Assembly: GCA_029934675.1 (NCBI GenBank)
Contig: JAOZLT010000068.1
Span: 1-7,796 of the forward strand
DNA from: Candidatus Altimarinota bacterium
GTDB taxonomy: Bacteria; Patescibacteriota; Gracilibacteria; UM-FILTER-43-11
Direction: 5' to 3'
Length of the DNA stretch: 7,796 bases
This document shows positions 1-4,917 of this stretch, piece by piece. Under the pieces are notes generated by a model. It worked only from the letters and a program-made list of their open reading frames with translations. It had not been told where the DNA came from and searched no databases. The position numbers and the translations under genes are program-made. The stretch's first letter is position 1, and the number at the start of each line of letters is the position of its first letter.

Positions 1-178
1 TTTTGGGTAGGGTGTCCATTCGTTCATCGTCTTGGTTCTCCTCTCGGTATTTTTTTACGTAGTCTAAAAGTGCGGCGGCTGCTATCTCGATCTCTTCTGT
101 GGTAACGTCAAAAAAATCAATCTTTGTTTCATCGCTGCTTCTGTTTATCGTCACTTTGATCGTTGGCTGTTTGTCCAT
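1..178 (-). CDS. Hypothetical phage protein, C-terminus cut by window edge
   Basis: Open reading frame with no stop before the left edge, so at least 59 residues are present and the C-terminus is missing. The start is set by a very good SD (AAGGAG, five bases, then ATG) lying inside the end of the previous gene. The visible protein begins MDKQPTIKVTINRSSDE, continues with an acidic stretch (DFFDVTTEEIEIAAAALLDYVKKY) and ends in a charged region rich in E, D, R and K. An early beta strand followed by an amphipathic helix is a plausible reading. It overlaps the preceding 64-aa gene by 50 nt. I do not recognise the family. It is probably the last visible gene of the unit that starts with recT. 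Confidence 0.75.
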   Translation of the reverse strand, partial: MDKQPTIKVTINRSSDETKIDFFDVTTEEIEIAAAALLDYVKKYREENQDDERMDTLPK

Positions 179-323
179 TTTGTCTCCTTCTTTTTCTCTC
201 AATGTAGGCACTATTTAGCCATGCGATTCGTGCGATTCGCTTGGTGTGCTCTTCATGGTCTTCTGTTGGTTTTTGTGGCTTGCTACCCTCTTCATCCCAC
301 CATTTGTTAAACGCTGCATCCAT
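129..323 (-). CDS. Small phage protein with FNKWWDEEG motif (64 aa)
   Basis: A 64-residue protein starting MDAAFNKWWDEEG. The aromatic F-x-x-WW-x-x-x-G motif, followed by a helix with an A-W-L pattern (IARIAWLNSAYIERKR), recalls a very common class of small phage early proteins of unknown role; that resemblance is from memory. The C-terminal third is hydrophilic and rich in Q, K, D and R, probably disordered. The frame is open further upstream, but this ATG was chosen because AAGGAG lies five bases before it and the conserved-looking part begins exactly there. The gene starts inside the preceding 126-aa gene, with an unusually long 109-nt overlap in the -1 frame. A slippery heptamer lies just upstream of the start, so a fused product is possible as well as independent initiation. 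Confidence 0.78.
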   Translation of the reverse strand: MDAAFNKWWDEEGSKPQKPTEDHEEHTKRIARIAWLNSAYIERKRRRQNGQTANDQSDDKQKQR

Positions 324-595
324 GTGGTCTCCTTTTTTGGTTTCAGTTCTGTGATCTGTTGCTTTACCAGGTCGAGTGCTTTGTTGTGCTTTTTTAGTTT
401 CCATTGCTTTGCTGCGTACTCCTCATAACTGTTTTTCGCTCTGGGGAATGCGGAGATTTCAACTGAAAGGTCACGCACTACTTTTTGGATCGCGTCTCTT
501 TTTCTCATGAGGGCGGCGCGGTGTGGGAGGTCTCCCAGGATGGTCGGATCCAATCCGTATAATGTTTCGGTCGGTGTGAAACTATGCTCTTCCAA
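215..595 (-). CDS. Hypothetical protein with TTG start (126 aa)
   Basis: A 126-residue protein of unknown family. The start codon is TTG, supported by AAAGG eight bases upstream. The first in-frame ATG (residue 30) has no SD, so the TTG is preferred. Residues 1-30 contain TETLYGLDPTILGDLPHRAA. Residues 31-88 look mostly helical and strongly basic (MRKRDAIQKVVRDLSVEI, then KQWKLKKHNKALDLVKQQ), which would suit nucleic-acid or protein binding. Residues 89-126, the part overlapping the next gene, are of low complexity (KNQQKTMKSTPSESHESHG) and look less constrained. It overlaps the preceding membrane-protein gene by 14 nt. The -1 heptamer described separately falls at residues 87-88. Confidence 0.75.
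   Translation of the reverse strand: MEEHSFTPTETLYGLDPTILGDLPHRAALMRKRDAIQKVVRDLSVEISAFPRAKNSYEEYAAKQWKLKKHNKALDLVKQQITELKPKKETTWMQRLTNGGMKRVASHKNQQKTMKSTPSESHESHG
329..334 (-). promoter_or_regulatory. RBS deciding the start of the FNKWW protein
   Basis: AAGGAG five bases upstream of the ATG, lying wholly inside the upstream reading frame. It is the reason for choosing the short 64-aa form over the open frame extending further upstream. Confidence 0.75.
332..338 (-). other. A_AAA_AAG heptamer, possible -1 frameshift site
   Basis: In the frame of the upstream 126-aa gene the codons read CCA AAA AAG GAG, which gives the heptamer A AAA AAG. This is the slippery sequence used in E. coli dnaX. 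A -1 slip moves ribosomes into the frame of the following 64-aa gene, before its own ATG, giving a fusion of about 155 residues (88 + 3 + 64). I see no convincing downstream stem-loop and no SD at stimulating distance upstream. The site also merges with the SD of the next gene, so it may only be part of an A-rich ribosome binding site. Confidence 0.35.
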
Positions 596-776
596 AGTTC
601 ACGCCTTTTGCTGTTGGAACCAGGGGCTGTTGTCCATGTTCCAAATCAACAGCGGTCAGCCTCCCATTGTAAAACCGAATCACTCCGGTTTTGCTTATGG
701 TACGCTTTGGTTTCATCCTGTGGGCTATGATCATCGCTGCCAAAAATGCGGCGAGTGCGAGTGCGTATCCGGTCAT
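582..776 (-). CDS. Small single-pass membrane protein (64 aa)
   Basis: Residues 2-18 form one hydrophobic segment (TGYALALAAFLAAMIIA), directly followed by the basic stretch HRMKPKR. This is typical of an N-terminal membrane anchor with the C-terminus in the cytoplasm. The remaining 40 residues (KTGVIRFYNGRLTAVDLEHG...) look soluble. The ATG overlaps the upstream TGA as ATGA, so translation is probably coupled; the nearest purine-rich sequence is weak and distant. The frame is open further upstream, but that extension (RGRSSAKRGRRH...) reads like an out-of-frame shadow of the preceding gene and is left out. The family is not recognised. Small membrane proteins in phage early operons are often superinfection-exclusion or host-takeover factors, but nothing here shows that. 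Confidence 0.75.
   Translation of the reverse strand: MTGYALALAAFLAAMIIAHRMKPKRTISKTGVIRFYNGRLTAVDLEHGQQPLVPTAKGVNFGRA
604..608 (-). promoter_or_regulatory. RBS supporting the TTG start
   Basis: AAAGG eight bases before the TTG codon at 595, inside the 3' end of the upstream membrane-protein gene. No ATG or GTG in this frame near the gene's beginning has a comparable site. Confidence 0.55.
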
Positions 777-1234
777 GCGTTTTTTGCCTGCTCTTCCAGG
801 TAAATGTTGAGGATCGGTTTCCCCTGGGAGTAACGGCTCCCTTCTGCGATTATGTCGTCCGTCATTTTTAAAGCCTCCTCTGGGGTGTTTGCTGTGTCCA
901 TCGCGGTCTGCACCATGCCGGAAACAAAAGCCATCCTCATCTCGGATCGCTGAATGTCTCCTGCCTCTTTTGGCACTACTCCTGCCTCGAAAACCTCCCA
1001 TTTTTCTTGGATCGTTTGCCGGTAGAACTCAGGCACCGGCTCTCCCTGGATCGTGACTTTGTATTCCGGTTCACCGTCCTTGCTGGCTTGATATATAAGA
1101 TCGTCGACGACCACGTATTTTACCCCGTTCGCGCCCAGGTAAGTGGAGCGCCCGAATGTGTCATCTTTTTGCCTCTTCAGGCTCTCTCTGAAATTGTTAA
1201 TTTTTCGCTTTTGGGTCATTTTTGGTATTTGCAT
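773..1234 (-). CDS. Hypothetical phage protein downstream of ssb (153 aa)
   Basis: A 153-residue, probably cytoplasmic protein of unknown family. The N-terminus is basic (MTQKRKINNFRESLKRQKDD). A central region (residues 28-75) looks beta-rich, with GVKYVVVDDLIYQ and PEYKVTIQGEPV. The C-terminal half is mainly helical (EMRMAFVSGMVQTAMDTANT, then PEEALKMTDDIIAEGSRY) and ends in KNA. The start is fixed by AGGAG, five bases before the ATG, which overlaps the ssb stop; the gap to ssb is 8 nt. A second ATG five codons later lacks an SD. Its position directly after ssb suggests a role in replication or recombination, which is inference from position only. Confidence 0.82.
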   Translation of the reverse strand: MQIPKMTQKRKINNFRESLKRQKDDTFGRSTYLGANGVKYVVVDDLIYQASKDGEPEYKVTIQGEPVPEFYRQTIQEKWEVFEAGVVPKEAGDIQRSEMRMAFVSGMVQTAMDTANTPEEALKMTDDIIAEGSRYSQGKPILNIYLEEQAKNA

Positions 1235-1242
1235 TTTGTCTC

Positions 1243-1911
1243 CTAAAATGGTATCTCATCTTCTCTTATATCGTAGATTGGGGCACCGTTCGGCGCTGTT
1301 CCTATCTGTCTTGGTTGTTGTGGTACCGGTGGTGTTGCTGCAGGTGCTGCTCCGGCAGGTGGCGCGTATGCAGGCGGCGCTCCGGCAGGTGGCGCGTATG
1401 CAGGCGGTGGTGTTGCTGCAGGTGCTGCTGTTGCCGGTGCTGCGTACGTTGGTGCTGCTGCAGGTGGAGTGTACGGCGGTGGCGTTGGTGCCGGTGGAGC
1501 GTATGCCGCTGCTGGGGCTGGGGCTGCTTGGGGTTGACCGTATGCTCCCGGAGTTGCTGCTGGGGCACCTGGGGCTGCTTCTGCCGTTTTTGGTTCGATG
1601 AACTCGATCTTGTTTGCGTTTACTGTCAGTTTGCTTCTCTTTTGTCCATCTTGCGCCTGCCATTGCTCGAAGTTCAGCTCACCTGCAATTCCGATCTTTT
1701 TGCCTTTTCTGAAATATTGGTTTACAATTTCTGCCTGTCTTCCAAAAGCTGTTACGTCCACGAACACCGGTTTGTCTTCCAGCTGCTGTGTGGTCGAGTT
1801 TTTGGTTTTTTTGTTTATCGCTATTCCGAAGTTTGCGATCGGTAGTCCTGCTGCTGTGTATTTTATTTCCACGTCTCTTGTTAAATTTCCTACGAGTGCT
1901 ACTATGTTCAT
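1243..1911 (-). CDS. ssb: Single-stranded DNA-binding protein with long Pro/Ala linker
   Basis: A canonical bacterial/phage SSB that coats ssDNA during replication and recombination. Residues 1-106 are the OB fold: MNIVALVGNLTRDVEIKYT at the start, PVFVDVTAFGRQAEIVNQYF with the typical W/F-VDV-x-x-FGRQAE core, then KKIGIAGELNFEQWQAQDGQ. Residues 108-200 form a linker dominated by P and A, with periodic YAPP. The C-terminus DIREDEIPF is the acidic tip with the conserved hydrophobic end that binds partner proteins. At 222 aa it is longer than the common 140-180, all of the excess in the linker, which contains DNA-level repeats. The start is preceded by AAAGGACA, and the upstream gene's stop overlaps it by one base (TAATG). 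It lies downstream of recT in the same run. Confidence 0.97.
   Translation of the reverse strand: MNIVALVGNLTRDVEIKYTAAGLPIANFGIAINKKTKNSTTQQLEDKPVFVDVTAFGRQAEIVNQYFRKGKKIGIAGELNFEQWQAQDGQKRSKLTVNANKIEFIEPKTAEAAPGAPAATPGAYGQPQAAPAPAAAYAPPAPTPPPYTPPAAAPTYAAPATAAPAATPPPAYAPPAGAPPAYAPPAGAAPAATPPVPQQPRQIGTAPNGAPIYDIREDEIPF
1328..1429. repeat. 24-bp direct repeats flanking the tandem repeat
   Basis: The same 24 bases occur at 1328-1351 and 1406-1429, flanking and slightly overlapping the 30-bp tandem copies. They encode AAPAATPP at SSB residues 162-169 and 188-195. Together with the tandem unit this indicates that the linker grew by local duplication. Confidence 0.85.
1351..1410. repeat. Two 30-bp tandem repeats in the ssb linker
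   Basis: Two consecutive 30-bp copies, 1351-1380 and 1381-1410, differ only near one end. On the coding strand each encodes the decapeptide PPAYAPPAGA (residues 169-178 and 179-188). Being in frame with a unit of a multiple of three, copy number can change without breaking the SSB. Confidence 0.9.
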
Positions 1912-2207
1912 TATTTGTCCTTTGTGTAAAAAGCTATGAATTTGTTTTCAAATTTTTTACCTGTCTCTTTTTTTATATAGGCTATCGCTGCATCCGTCCA
2001 ACTATAGCCCGCGCCTCCTGGCAGCCCCTTTTTTTCTGCGATGCGCTTCATCTCCTCCCGGATCGCGATGTCGGTTCTTATGTTGGTTGGAACGTACCCC
2101 TCTGGGCATCTGCTGGATCTTCCTTTTTTTGCCAGAACCTCTCTTGCTTTTGCGATGTTTGCCCTGCTGGCATCGCTCTGTTTTTCTGTCACTTTTTTCT
2201 TTTCCAT
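1911..2207 (-). CDS. Basic hypothetical protein between recT and ssb (98 aa)
   Basis: A 98-residue, lysine/arginine-rich protein. Residues 1-34 are highly charged (MEKKKVTEKQSDASRANIAK...). Residues 39-80 (VPTNIRTDIAIREEMKRIAE, then GYSWTDAAIAYIKKETGKK) resemble the short-strand-plus-two-helices layout of ribbon-helix-helix proteins: a strand NIRTDI, a helix IREEMKRIAEKK and a second helix TDAAIAYIKKE. That is a structural guess, not a family match. The start follows GAGGAG at good spacing, two bases after the recT stop, and its stop overlaps the ssb start by one base. Position between an annealing protein and SSB suggests DNA binding or regulation of the operon. Confidence 0.82.
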   Translation of the reverse strand: MEKKKVTEKQSDASRANIAKAREVLAKKGRSSRCPEGYVPTNIRTDIAIREEMKRIAEKKGLPGGAGYSWTDAAIAYIKKETGKKFENKFIAFYTKDK

Positions 2208-2209
2208 TT

Positions 2210-2785
2210 TTAAATCTCCTCTGTATAAATTTGTCCCTCTGTAAAATCCTGGGTCGCTGCTGGGGCTGGTATGCTGTCGGTCAGTTCATCTTCAAACTTT
2301 GCGCCCATCAAAACCTCCGGCATAACGGTTCTTATGAAGAATGCCGCCGCCCGGTACCTCAGCATCAATCCTGGCATTGTTCCCCATTTTGATTTCCAAT
2401 TTTCAGCCCTGGCTTGCGCCGTGGTGATTATCGGACCTCGGTACTCAATGCCGCCTATGTACCCGACGGCGTAGCACCATTCCATTTGCGCCTCATCCAT
2501 CATGAATTGCAGGGGTCTGTCTAGTTTGCCGCTCCTGTTTGCGATCGCGATCAAGGTCGAAGCGCTGTATCCTACCCGTCCGTGGATAACGTGAACGCCG
2601 TTGATCAAAACCTCGGTCGGGATGCCGAGGGTCGCTGCGATGTTCACGATGCTGTGAATCTCCTCCGGTCTGCCTCTTAGCTCGTTTGGCACCGCCATCG
2701 TGTTCATGATTCGGTTTGTCTCCCGGATCGCGAGCTCCTGGCTGGGGAGCATCGGTGGTGGTGGTGCGGTTGTGATTTCGTTCAT
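2210..2785 (-). CDS. recT: RecT-family single-strand annealing protein
   Basis: Probable annealing protein that pairs complementary ssDNA in phage recombination. The recognisable parts are the middle segment NGVHVIHGRVGYSASTLIAI (residues 62-81, followed by NRSG) and the C-terminal block WGTMPGLMLRYRAAAFFIRT (134-153, followed by VMPEVLMGAKFEDELTD). The pattern W-x-x-x-P-x-x-M-x-x-x-RA...R...PE...G....DE is typical of RecT-like proteins of phages. At 191 aa it is short for the family. The N-terminus has a PPPP run and is probably flexible; the last 20 residues are acidic and likely disordered. AAAGGACA precedes the ATG at normal spacing. The gene heads its own unit behind a copy of the shared promoter-leader module, 39 nt after the upstream gene. 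Assignment to the RecT superfamily is fairly secure; the exact subfamily is not. Confidence 0.85.
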   Translation of the reverse strand: MNEITTAPPPPMLPSQELAIRETNRIMNTMAVPNELRGRPEEIHSIVNIAATLGIPTEVLINGVHVIHGRVGYSASTLIAIANRSGKLDRPLQFMMDEAQMEWCYAVGYIGGIEYRGPIITTAQARAENWKSKWGTMPGLMLRYRAAAFFIRTVMPEVLMGAKFEDELTDSIPAPAATQDFTEGQIYTEEI

Positions 2786-2810
2786 ATTTGTCCTTTGTTT
2801 GAAGTTCTTT

Positions 2811-2845
2811 ATTGTACCGCGTGTTTACTTTGATTCTGCTGTCAG
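2811..2845 (-). promoter_or_regulatory. Promoter-leader module copy upstream of recT, -35 not convincing
   Basis: The -10 is TACAAT at 2811-2816, with CGCGG directly upstream as in two or three other copies. Downstream come GAAC and AAAGGACA, and the ATG is 25 nt beyond the -10. A TTGACA-like -35 at 17-18 nt is absent; the closest, CTGACA at 2840-2845, is 23 nt away and lies inside the preceding gene. The promoter may be weak or activator-dependent. Confidence 0.6.
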
Positions 2846-3109
2846 TTCGTCTGGAATCACCGACTCTCTTTTGTTCAGCCTTCTTGGATCCATGCCGATA
2901 ATTTCCATGGCGTCTTCTACTTTCATCCCGGAATCGGTGAGCTTGTAAAGCCGCGCGCTGCGTTGCAGTTCTCCCATCAGTTCCGAGTATGATCTTCTGT
3001 CATTTTTGGCTGCCTGTTCTATTACTGCGTGCATCGCTAGGGCTACCTCCGACATTAACGTGTTGATGTTGCCGTCTATTTTTAGGTTCTCTTTGTCTAT
3101 GTGAATCAT
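2825..3109 (-). CDS. Hypothetical protein between exonuclease and recT (94 aa)
   Basis: A 94-residue acidic, mainly helical protein: MIHIDKENLKIDGNINTLMS, a helix SEVALAMHAVIEQAAKND, then a second helical part ending in KVEDAMEIIGMDPRRLNKRE. A short beta hairpin (I-x-I-x-x-x-x-L-x-I-x-G-N) followed by a long helix is a layout I associate with small proteins in phage recombination operons, but I cannot name the family. The start has AAAAAGG upstream and lies one base after the exonuclease stop, so the two are almost certainly co-translated. Its 3' end contains the region where the recT promoter's -35 should be. Confidence 0.82.
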   Translation of the reverse strand: MIHIDKENLKIDGNINTLMSEVALAMHAVIEQAAKNDRRSYSELMGELQRSARLYKLTDSGMKVEDAMEIIGMDPRRLNKRESVIPDELTAESK

Positions 3110-3110
3110 C

Positions 3111-3935
3111 CTAGTTTCCTTTTTCGTATGGCGTCACTTCATGCGCAATGCTGAAGCTCCCGCCGGCTACGTAGGCAGCGTGTGCTCCTAGCAGCTCCTG
3201 GACTTCTATCGTGCTGTTTGCGTCGGTGTTGGCGTCAAAGAATCGAACCTTCACCATGTGTCCGTTGCTGCTCTCAATGAAGACCAGGGCGGCTCTTTTT
3301 ATCCTGCGTCCTTTTTGTCCCAGGACGTGCTTGTAAAATGCCAGGGATCGTGGGTAGTTGTATTCCGTCACGGCTTTTTTTATGCCGCGTGTTGAAATAT
3401 CAGCGATCGTTTTTATGTCCAGCAAAATGTCCGAATTTGTCAAAAAGTCCGGGCGGCATTTTATCTGGAGCCCGGTGTTTTGGTCTGTTAGAATGTGGGT
3501 CTCTTCTGCTCTTCCTATCTGTAGAAAATCGTCAACCATCAAAAGCTTGTTTATGATCGTCGTGGCGTTTTGTGCCATGCGCCATGCTTTGGCTACGTCT
3601 CCCTGGGCGATGCTGATCCGTCCGCTGAGATCTGCTTCATGCATCTCCCATTTTTGTTTGCCGATCGTGGTGTTGCGCTTTGCTCCTACCGGCTGCACCA
3701 AAAATTCGTTATCGAAGTTGTGCGGTTCCAGGGTCAGGGTATGAACCAGGGTTCCAAAGTCCATCGAGTCGGTCGTGTATTTAAAAAGTACTTTGTTCTC
3801 CAGGTGCGCCGAGCTCTCTTCCAAAAGCTTTAGGTCGGTGCTGCTGATCGCTGGGTGCGCATGGTACTCTTCATTTGTCATGTGCTTTGTCTCCTGTGGT
3901 GGTGCCTCTGGGGTCGGTGGTGTCATGGTTAGCAT
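3111..3935 (-). CDS. RecE-like PD-(D/E)XK exonuclease
   Basis: Probable 5'-3' dsDNA exonuclease that makes the ssDNA tails used by the RecT protein. Features in order: EEYHAHPAISSTDLKLLEES (residues 22-41), typical of the RecE C-terminal/PD-(D/E)XK phage nuclease family; DFGTLVH (59-65); a candidate motif-I glutamate in GRAEETH (141-147); RPDF with the metal-binding Asp163; LDIKT with Asp173 and Lys175. The following helix reads YPRSLAFY (194-201), where relatives usually have Q-x-x-x-Y; here a Ser (or Arg) replaces the Gln. At 274 aa it matches the stand-alone nuclease domain rather than full-length E. coli RecE. The start follows AGGAG at seven bases and overlaps the upstream gene by 7 nt. 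Catalytic residues are otherwise intact, so I expect an active enzyme. Confidence 0.87.
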   Translation of the reverse strand: MLTMTPPTPEAPPQETKHMTNEEYHAHPAISSTDLKLLEESSAHLENKVLFKYTTDSMDFGTLVHTLTLEPHNFDNEFLVQPVGAKRNTTIGKQKWEMHEADLSGRISIAQGDVAKAWRMAQNATTIINKLLMVDDFLQIGRAEETHILTDQNTGLQIKCRPDFLTNSDILLDIKTIADISTRGIKKAVTEYNYPRSLAFYKHVLGQKGRRIKRAALVFIESSNGHMVKVRFFDANTDANSTIEVQELLGAHAAYVAGGSFSIAHEVTPYEKGN

Positions 3936-4201
3936 GCTCGATCTCCTAGTCTCTCTATTTGCCGCTTGAGTGATTCAATCTCTCTTTGTGCATCGAATGG
4001 GATCGGTGTTTTTTTTACCCACTCGCTTTGTTCGCGCTTTGTGCATAGAAGTTCTGCTCCTCTTTGGTTCTCCCATGTCCCGGAAAAAGAATGAACGAAC
4101 GCGTACCCTCTTTTTACTGCCAGAAGCTCTATGTTTTTCAGGTTCCCCCGGTCTCCGATCACTATCGCTTTTTTTGTGTTGTGGTTTACTAAAACGTTCA
4201 T
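3929..4201 (-). CDS. Hypothetical protein upstream of the exonuclease (90 aa)
   Basis: A 90-residue protein starting MNVLVNHNTKKAIVIGDRGN. The first half looks like an alpha/beta fold with several short strands (NVLVN, KAIVIGD, YAFVHSFSG). The last 25 residues form a charged helix (DAQREIESLKRQIERLGDR) that could be a short coiled coil for oligomerisation. The ATG overlaps the upstream stop as ATGA and has GGAG six bases upstream. An upstream in-frame TTG would add four residues but sits on top of that SD, so the ATG is chosen. I do not recognise the family. It precedes the exonuclease with a 7-nt overlap. Confidence 0.78.
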   Translation of the reverse strand: MNVLVNHNTKKAIVIGDRGNLKNIELLAVKRGYAFVHSFSGTWENQRGAELLCTKREQSEWVKKTPIPFDAQREIESLKRQIERLGDRAC

Positions 4202-4461
4202 AGTGCGCTCCAATCCACCGCGTCGATCAAAGGCACGATCTCCGGGGTTACCGTGTATGAAAACACGCCGTTTTTCTCTTTTTTGATTTTGACGATTCCG
4301 GTTGCTACGCTGTCGAGGATGTCCTGGATGTTCTCTCTGATCATCGTTAGTGCCGCGCCGGTTTGGTGCTTTCCTTTGAAGATCGTATTAACCGGCTCCT
4401 CGAGGATGTTCGCTGCTTGGATTAGTTTGTGGGCTGCTCTTAATTTTTGTTGGTTTGTCAT
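4198..4461 (-). CDS. Hypothetical protein (87 aa), exonuclease unit
   Basis: An 87-residue protein of unknown family. Residues 1-55 appear helical (QQKLRAAHKLIQAANILEEP and TGAALTMIRENIQDILDSVA). A short strand pair follows (GIVKIKKEKNGVFSYTVTPE), then a helical C-terminus ending DAVDWSAL. AAAGGACAAAC precedes the ATG, and the stop of the upstream 62-aa gene lies within that SD. The stop overlaps the next start as ATGA. The tight coupling places it in the unit that makes the exonuclease; nothing in the sequence reveals its activity. Confidence 0.82.
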   Translation of the reverse strand: MTNQQKLRAAHKLIQAANILEEPVNTIFKGKHQTGAALTMIRENIQDILDSVATGIVKIKKEKNGVFSYTVTPEIVPLIDAVDWSAL

Positions 4462-4470
4462 GTTTGTCCT

Positions 4471-4659
4471 TTATGCCATTTTGTGAATCGCGCTATGTGC
4501 TGCTGCCAGGAGGAGAAGTTGTGCTTCTCTCTCGTCCTCAGGCTGCATCCAGCCCATGATCGTTGCTTCGAGCCCGTCGAGCCTGTCTGGGTCTTGGGCG
4601 TTGAGCGATTCTGCTATCGCTATGGTGAGGTCGGTGGTGGTGTGGATTTCGTCTTGCAT
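4471..4659 (-). CDS. Small acidic protein, first gene of the exonuclease unit (62 aa)
   Basis: A 62-residue acidic helical protein (MQDEIHTTTDLTIAIAESLN...RLDGLEATIMGWMQPEDE, then a hydrophobic helix AQLLLLAAAHSAIHKMA). No signal peptide or clear membrane segment: the C-terminal helix is only about 12 hydrophobic residues with H and K. It starts 26 nt after the -10 of the promoter at 4686-4714, with AAAGGACAAAC before the ATG, so it should be the most promoter-proximal product of this unit. Its RL-G...IMGWMQP stretch weakly resembles DRLGGM...SMIGWALP in the 75-aa protein at 7358-7585, which is also early in its unit. The family is unknown. Confidence 0.8.
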   Translation of the reverse strand: MQDEIHTTTDLTIAIAESLNAQDPDRLDGLEATIMGWMQPEDEREAQLLLLAAAHSAIHKMA

Positions 4660-4685
4660 GTTTGTCCTTTGTTTTGATGTTCCCT

Positions 4686-4714
4686 ATTATAGCGCGTTTT
4701 TGTTAAGAAGTCAA
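4686..4714 (-). promoter_or_regulatory. Sigma70-like promoter for the exonuclease unit
   Basis: TTGACT (4709-4714), a 17-nt spacer and a perfect TATAAT (4686-4691). AAAAACGCGC lies directly upstream of the -10 and CCC directly before the -35, as in the other copies. The predicted start of transcription leaves a leader of only about 20 nt before the ATG of the 62-aa gene. There is no terminator between the upstream stop (4718-4720) and this promoter. Confidence 0.88.
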
Positions 4715-4717
4715 GGG

Positions 4718-4915
4718 CTAGATGTTTTTCGTTTCGCTTTGCGGCTCACTCTTTGCGCCTCTCTTGTATTTTGTTATTGCCTCCAGGTGATTGTCTGCGT
4801 AAAAGGTCACGCCGTTCACTCTAAATTTGCCGCCGCCCAGGTCTTCACTTGATATCGTGATCTCGACGTGCGGATCTTTTTTTCCTATTACCCAATTCCA
4901 AAAGTCTATAATCAT
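4718..4915 (-). CDS. Hypothetical protein (65 aa)
   Basis: A 65-residue protein beginning MIIDFWNWVIGKKDPHVEIT. The first ten residues are aromatic and hydrophobic but too short for a membrane span. The middle looks beta-rich (HVEITISSEDLGGGKFRVNG, then VTFYADN) and the C-terminus is polar (KYKRGAKSEPQSETKNI). Two starts compete. An ATG two codons upstream overlaps the previous stop as ATGA but touches the SD GAGGAG with no spacing. The ATG used here has that SD at six bases and is preferred. The family is unknown. It is the last gene of its unit before the promoter that drives the exonuclease unit. Confidence 0.78.
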   Translation of the reverse strand: MIIDFWNWVIGKKDPHVEITISSEDLGGGKFRVNGVTFYADNHLEAITKYKRGAKSEPQSETKNI

Positions 4916-4917
4916 TT

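Noticed and set aside
1..27. A possible next start near the left edge: ATG at 27 reading MNEWTPYPK, with AGGAG ten bases upstream.
   Set aside because: Only nine codons are visible, spacing is long, and it lies inside the open frame of the edge gene. It cannot be judged without more sequence.
582..1001. 139-aa version of the small membrane protein.
   Set aside because: The N-terminal extension overlaps the preceding gene, is Arg/Gly/His-rich like a wrong-frame translation, and the ATGA junction plus membrane segment mark the shorter start.
1328..1429. Direct repeats considered as a CRISPR array or phage origin iterons.
   Set aside because: There are no spacers, the repeats are contiguous, in frame and encode a periodic Pro-rich linker, so protein repeat expansion explains them.
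1256..1663. Alternative minus-strand frames inside ssb (Ser/Thr/Arg-rich and His/Gln-rich).
   Set aside because: Low-complexity out-of-frame readings of the same GC-rich repeats; ssb is unambiguous in its own frame.
1143..1845. Long plus-strand frames opposite ssb, rich in Leu/Val or Cys/Trp/Arg.
   Set aside because: They are antisense shadows of the repetitive Pro/Ala linker; no SD or promoter fits, and the composition is not protein-like.
4198..4213. TTG start four codons upstream for the 90-aa gene.
   Set aside because: The TTG lies on top of the GGAG that serves the ATG at 4201, and the ATG has normal spacing and an ATGA junction.
4660..4717. Possible rho-independent terminators in the gaps before promoters.
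   Set aside because: No GC-rich inverted repeat followed by a U tract was found on the coding strand in any of the four gaps; the A/T runs belong to promoters and SD sites.
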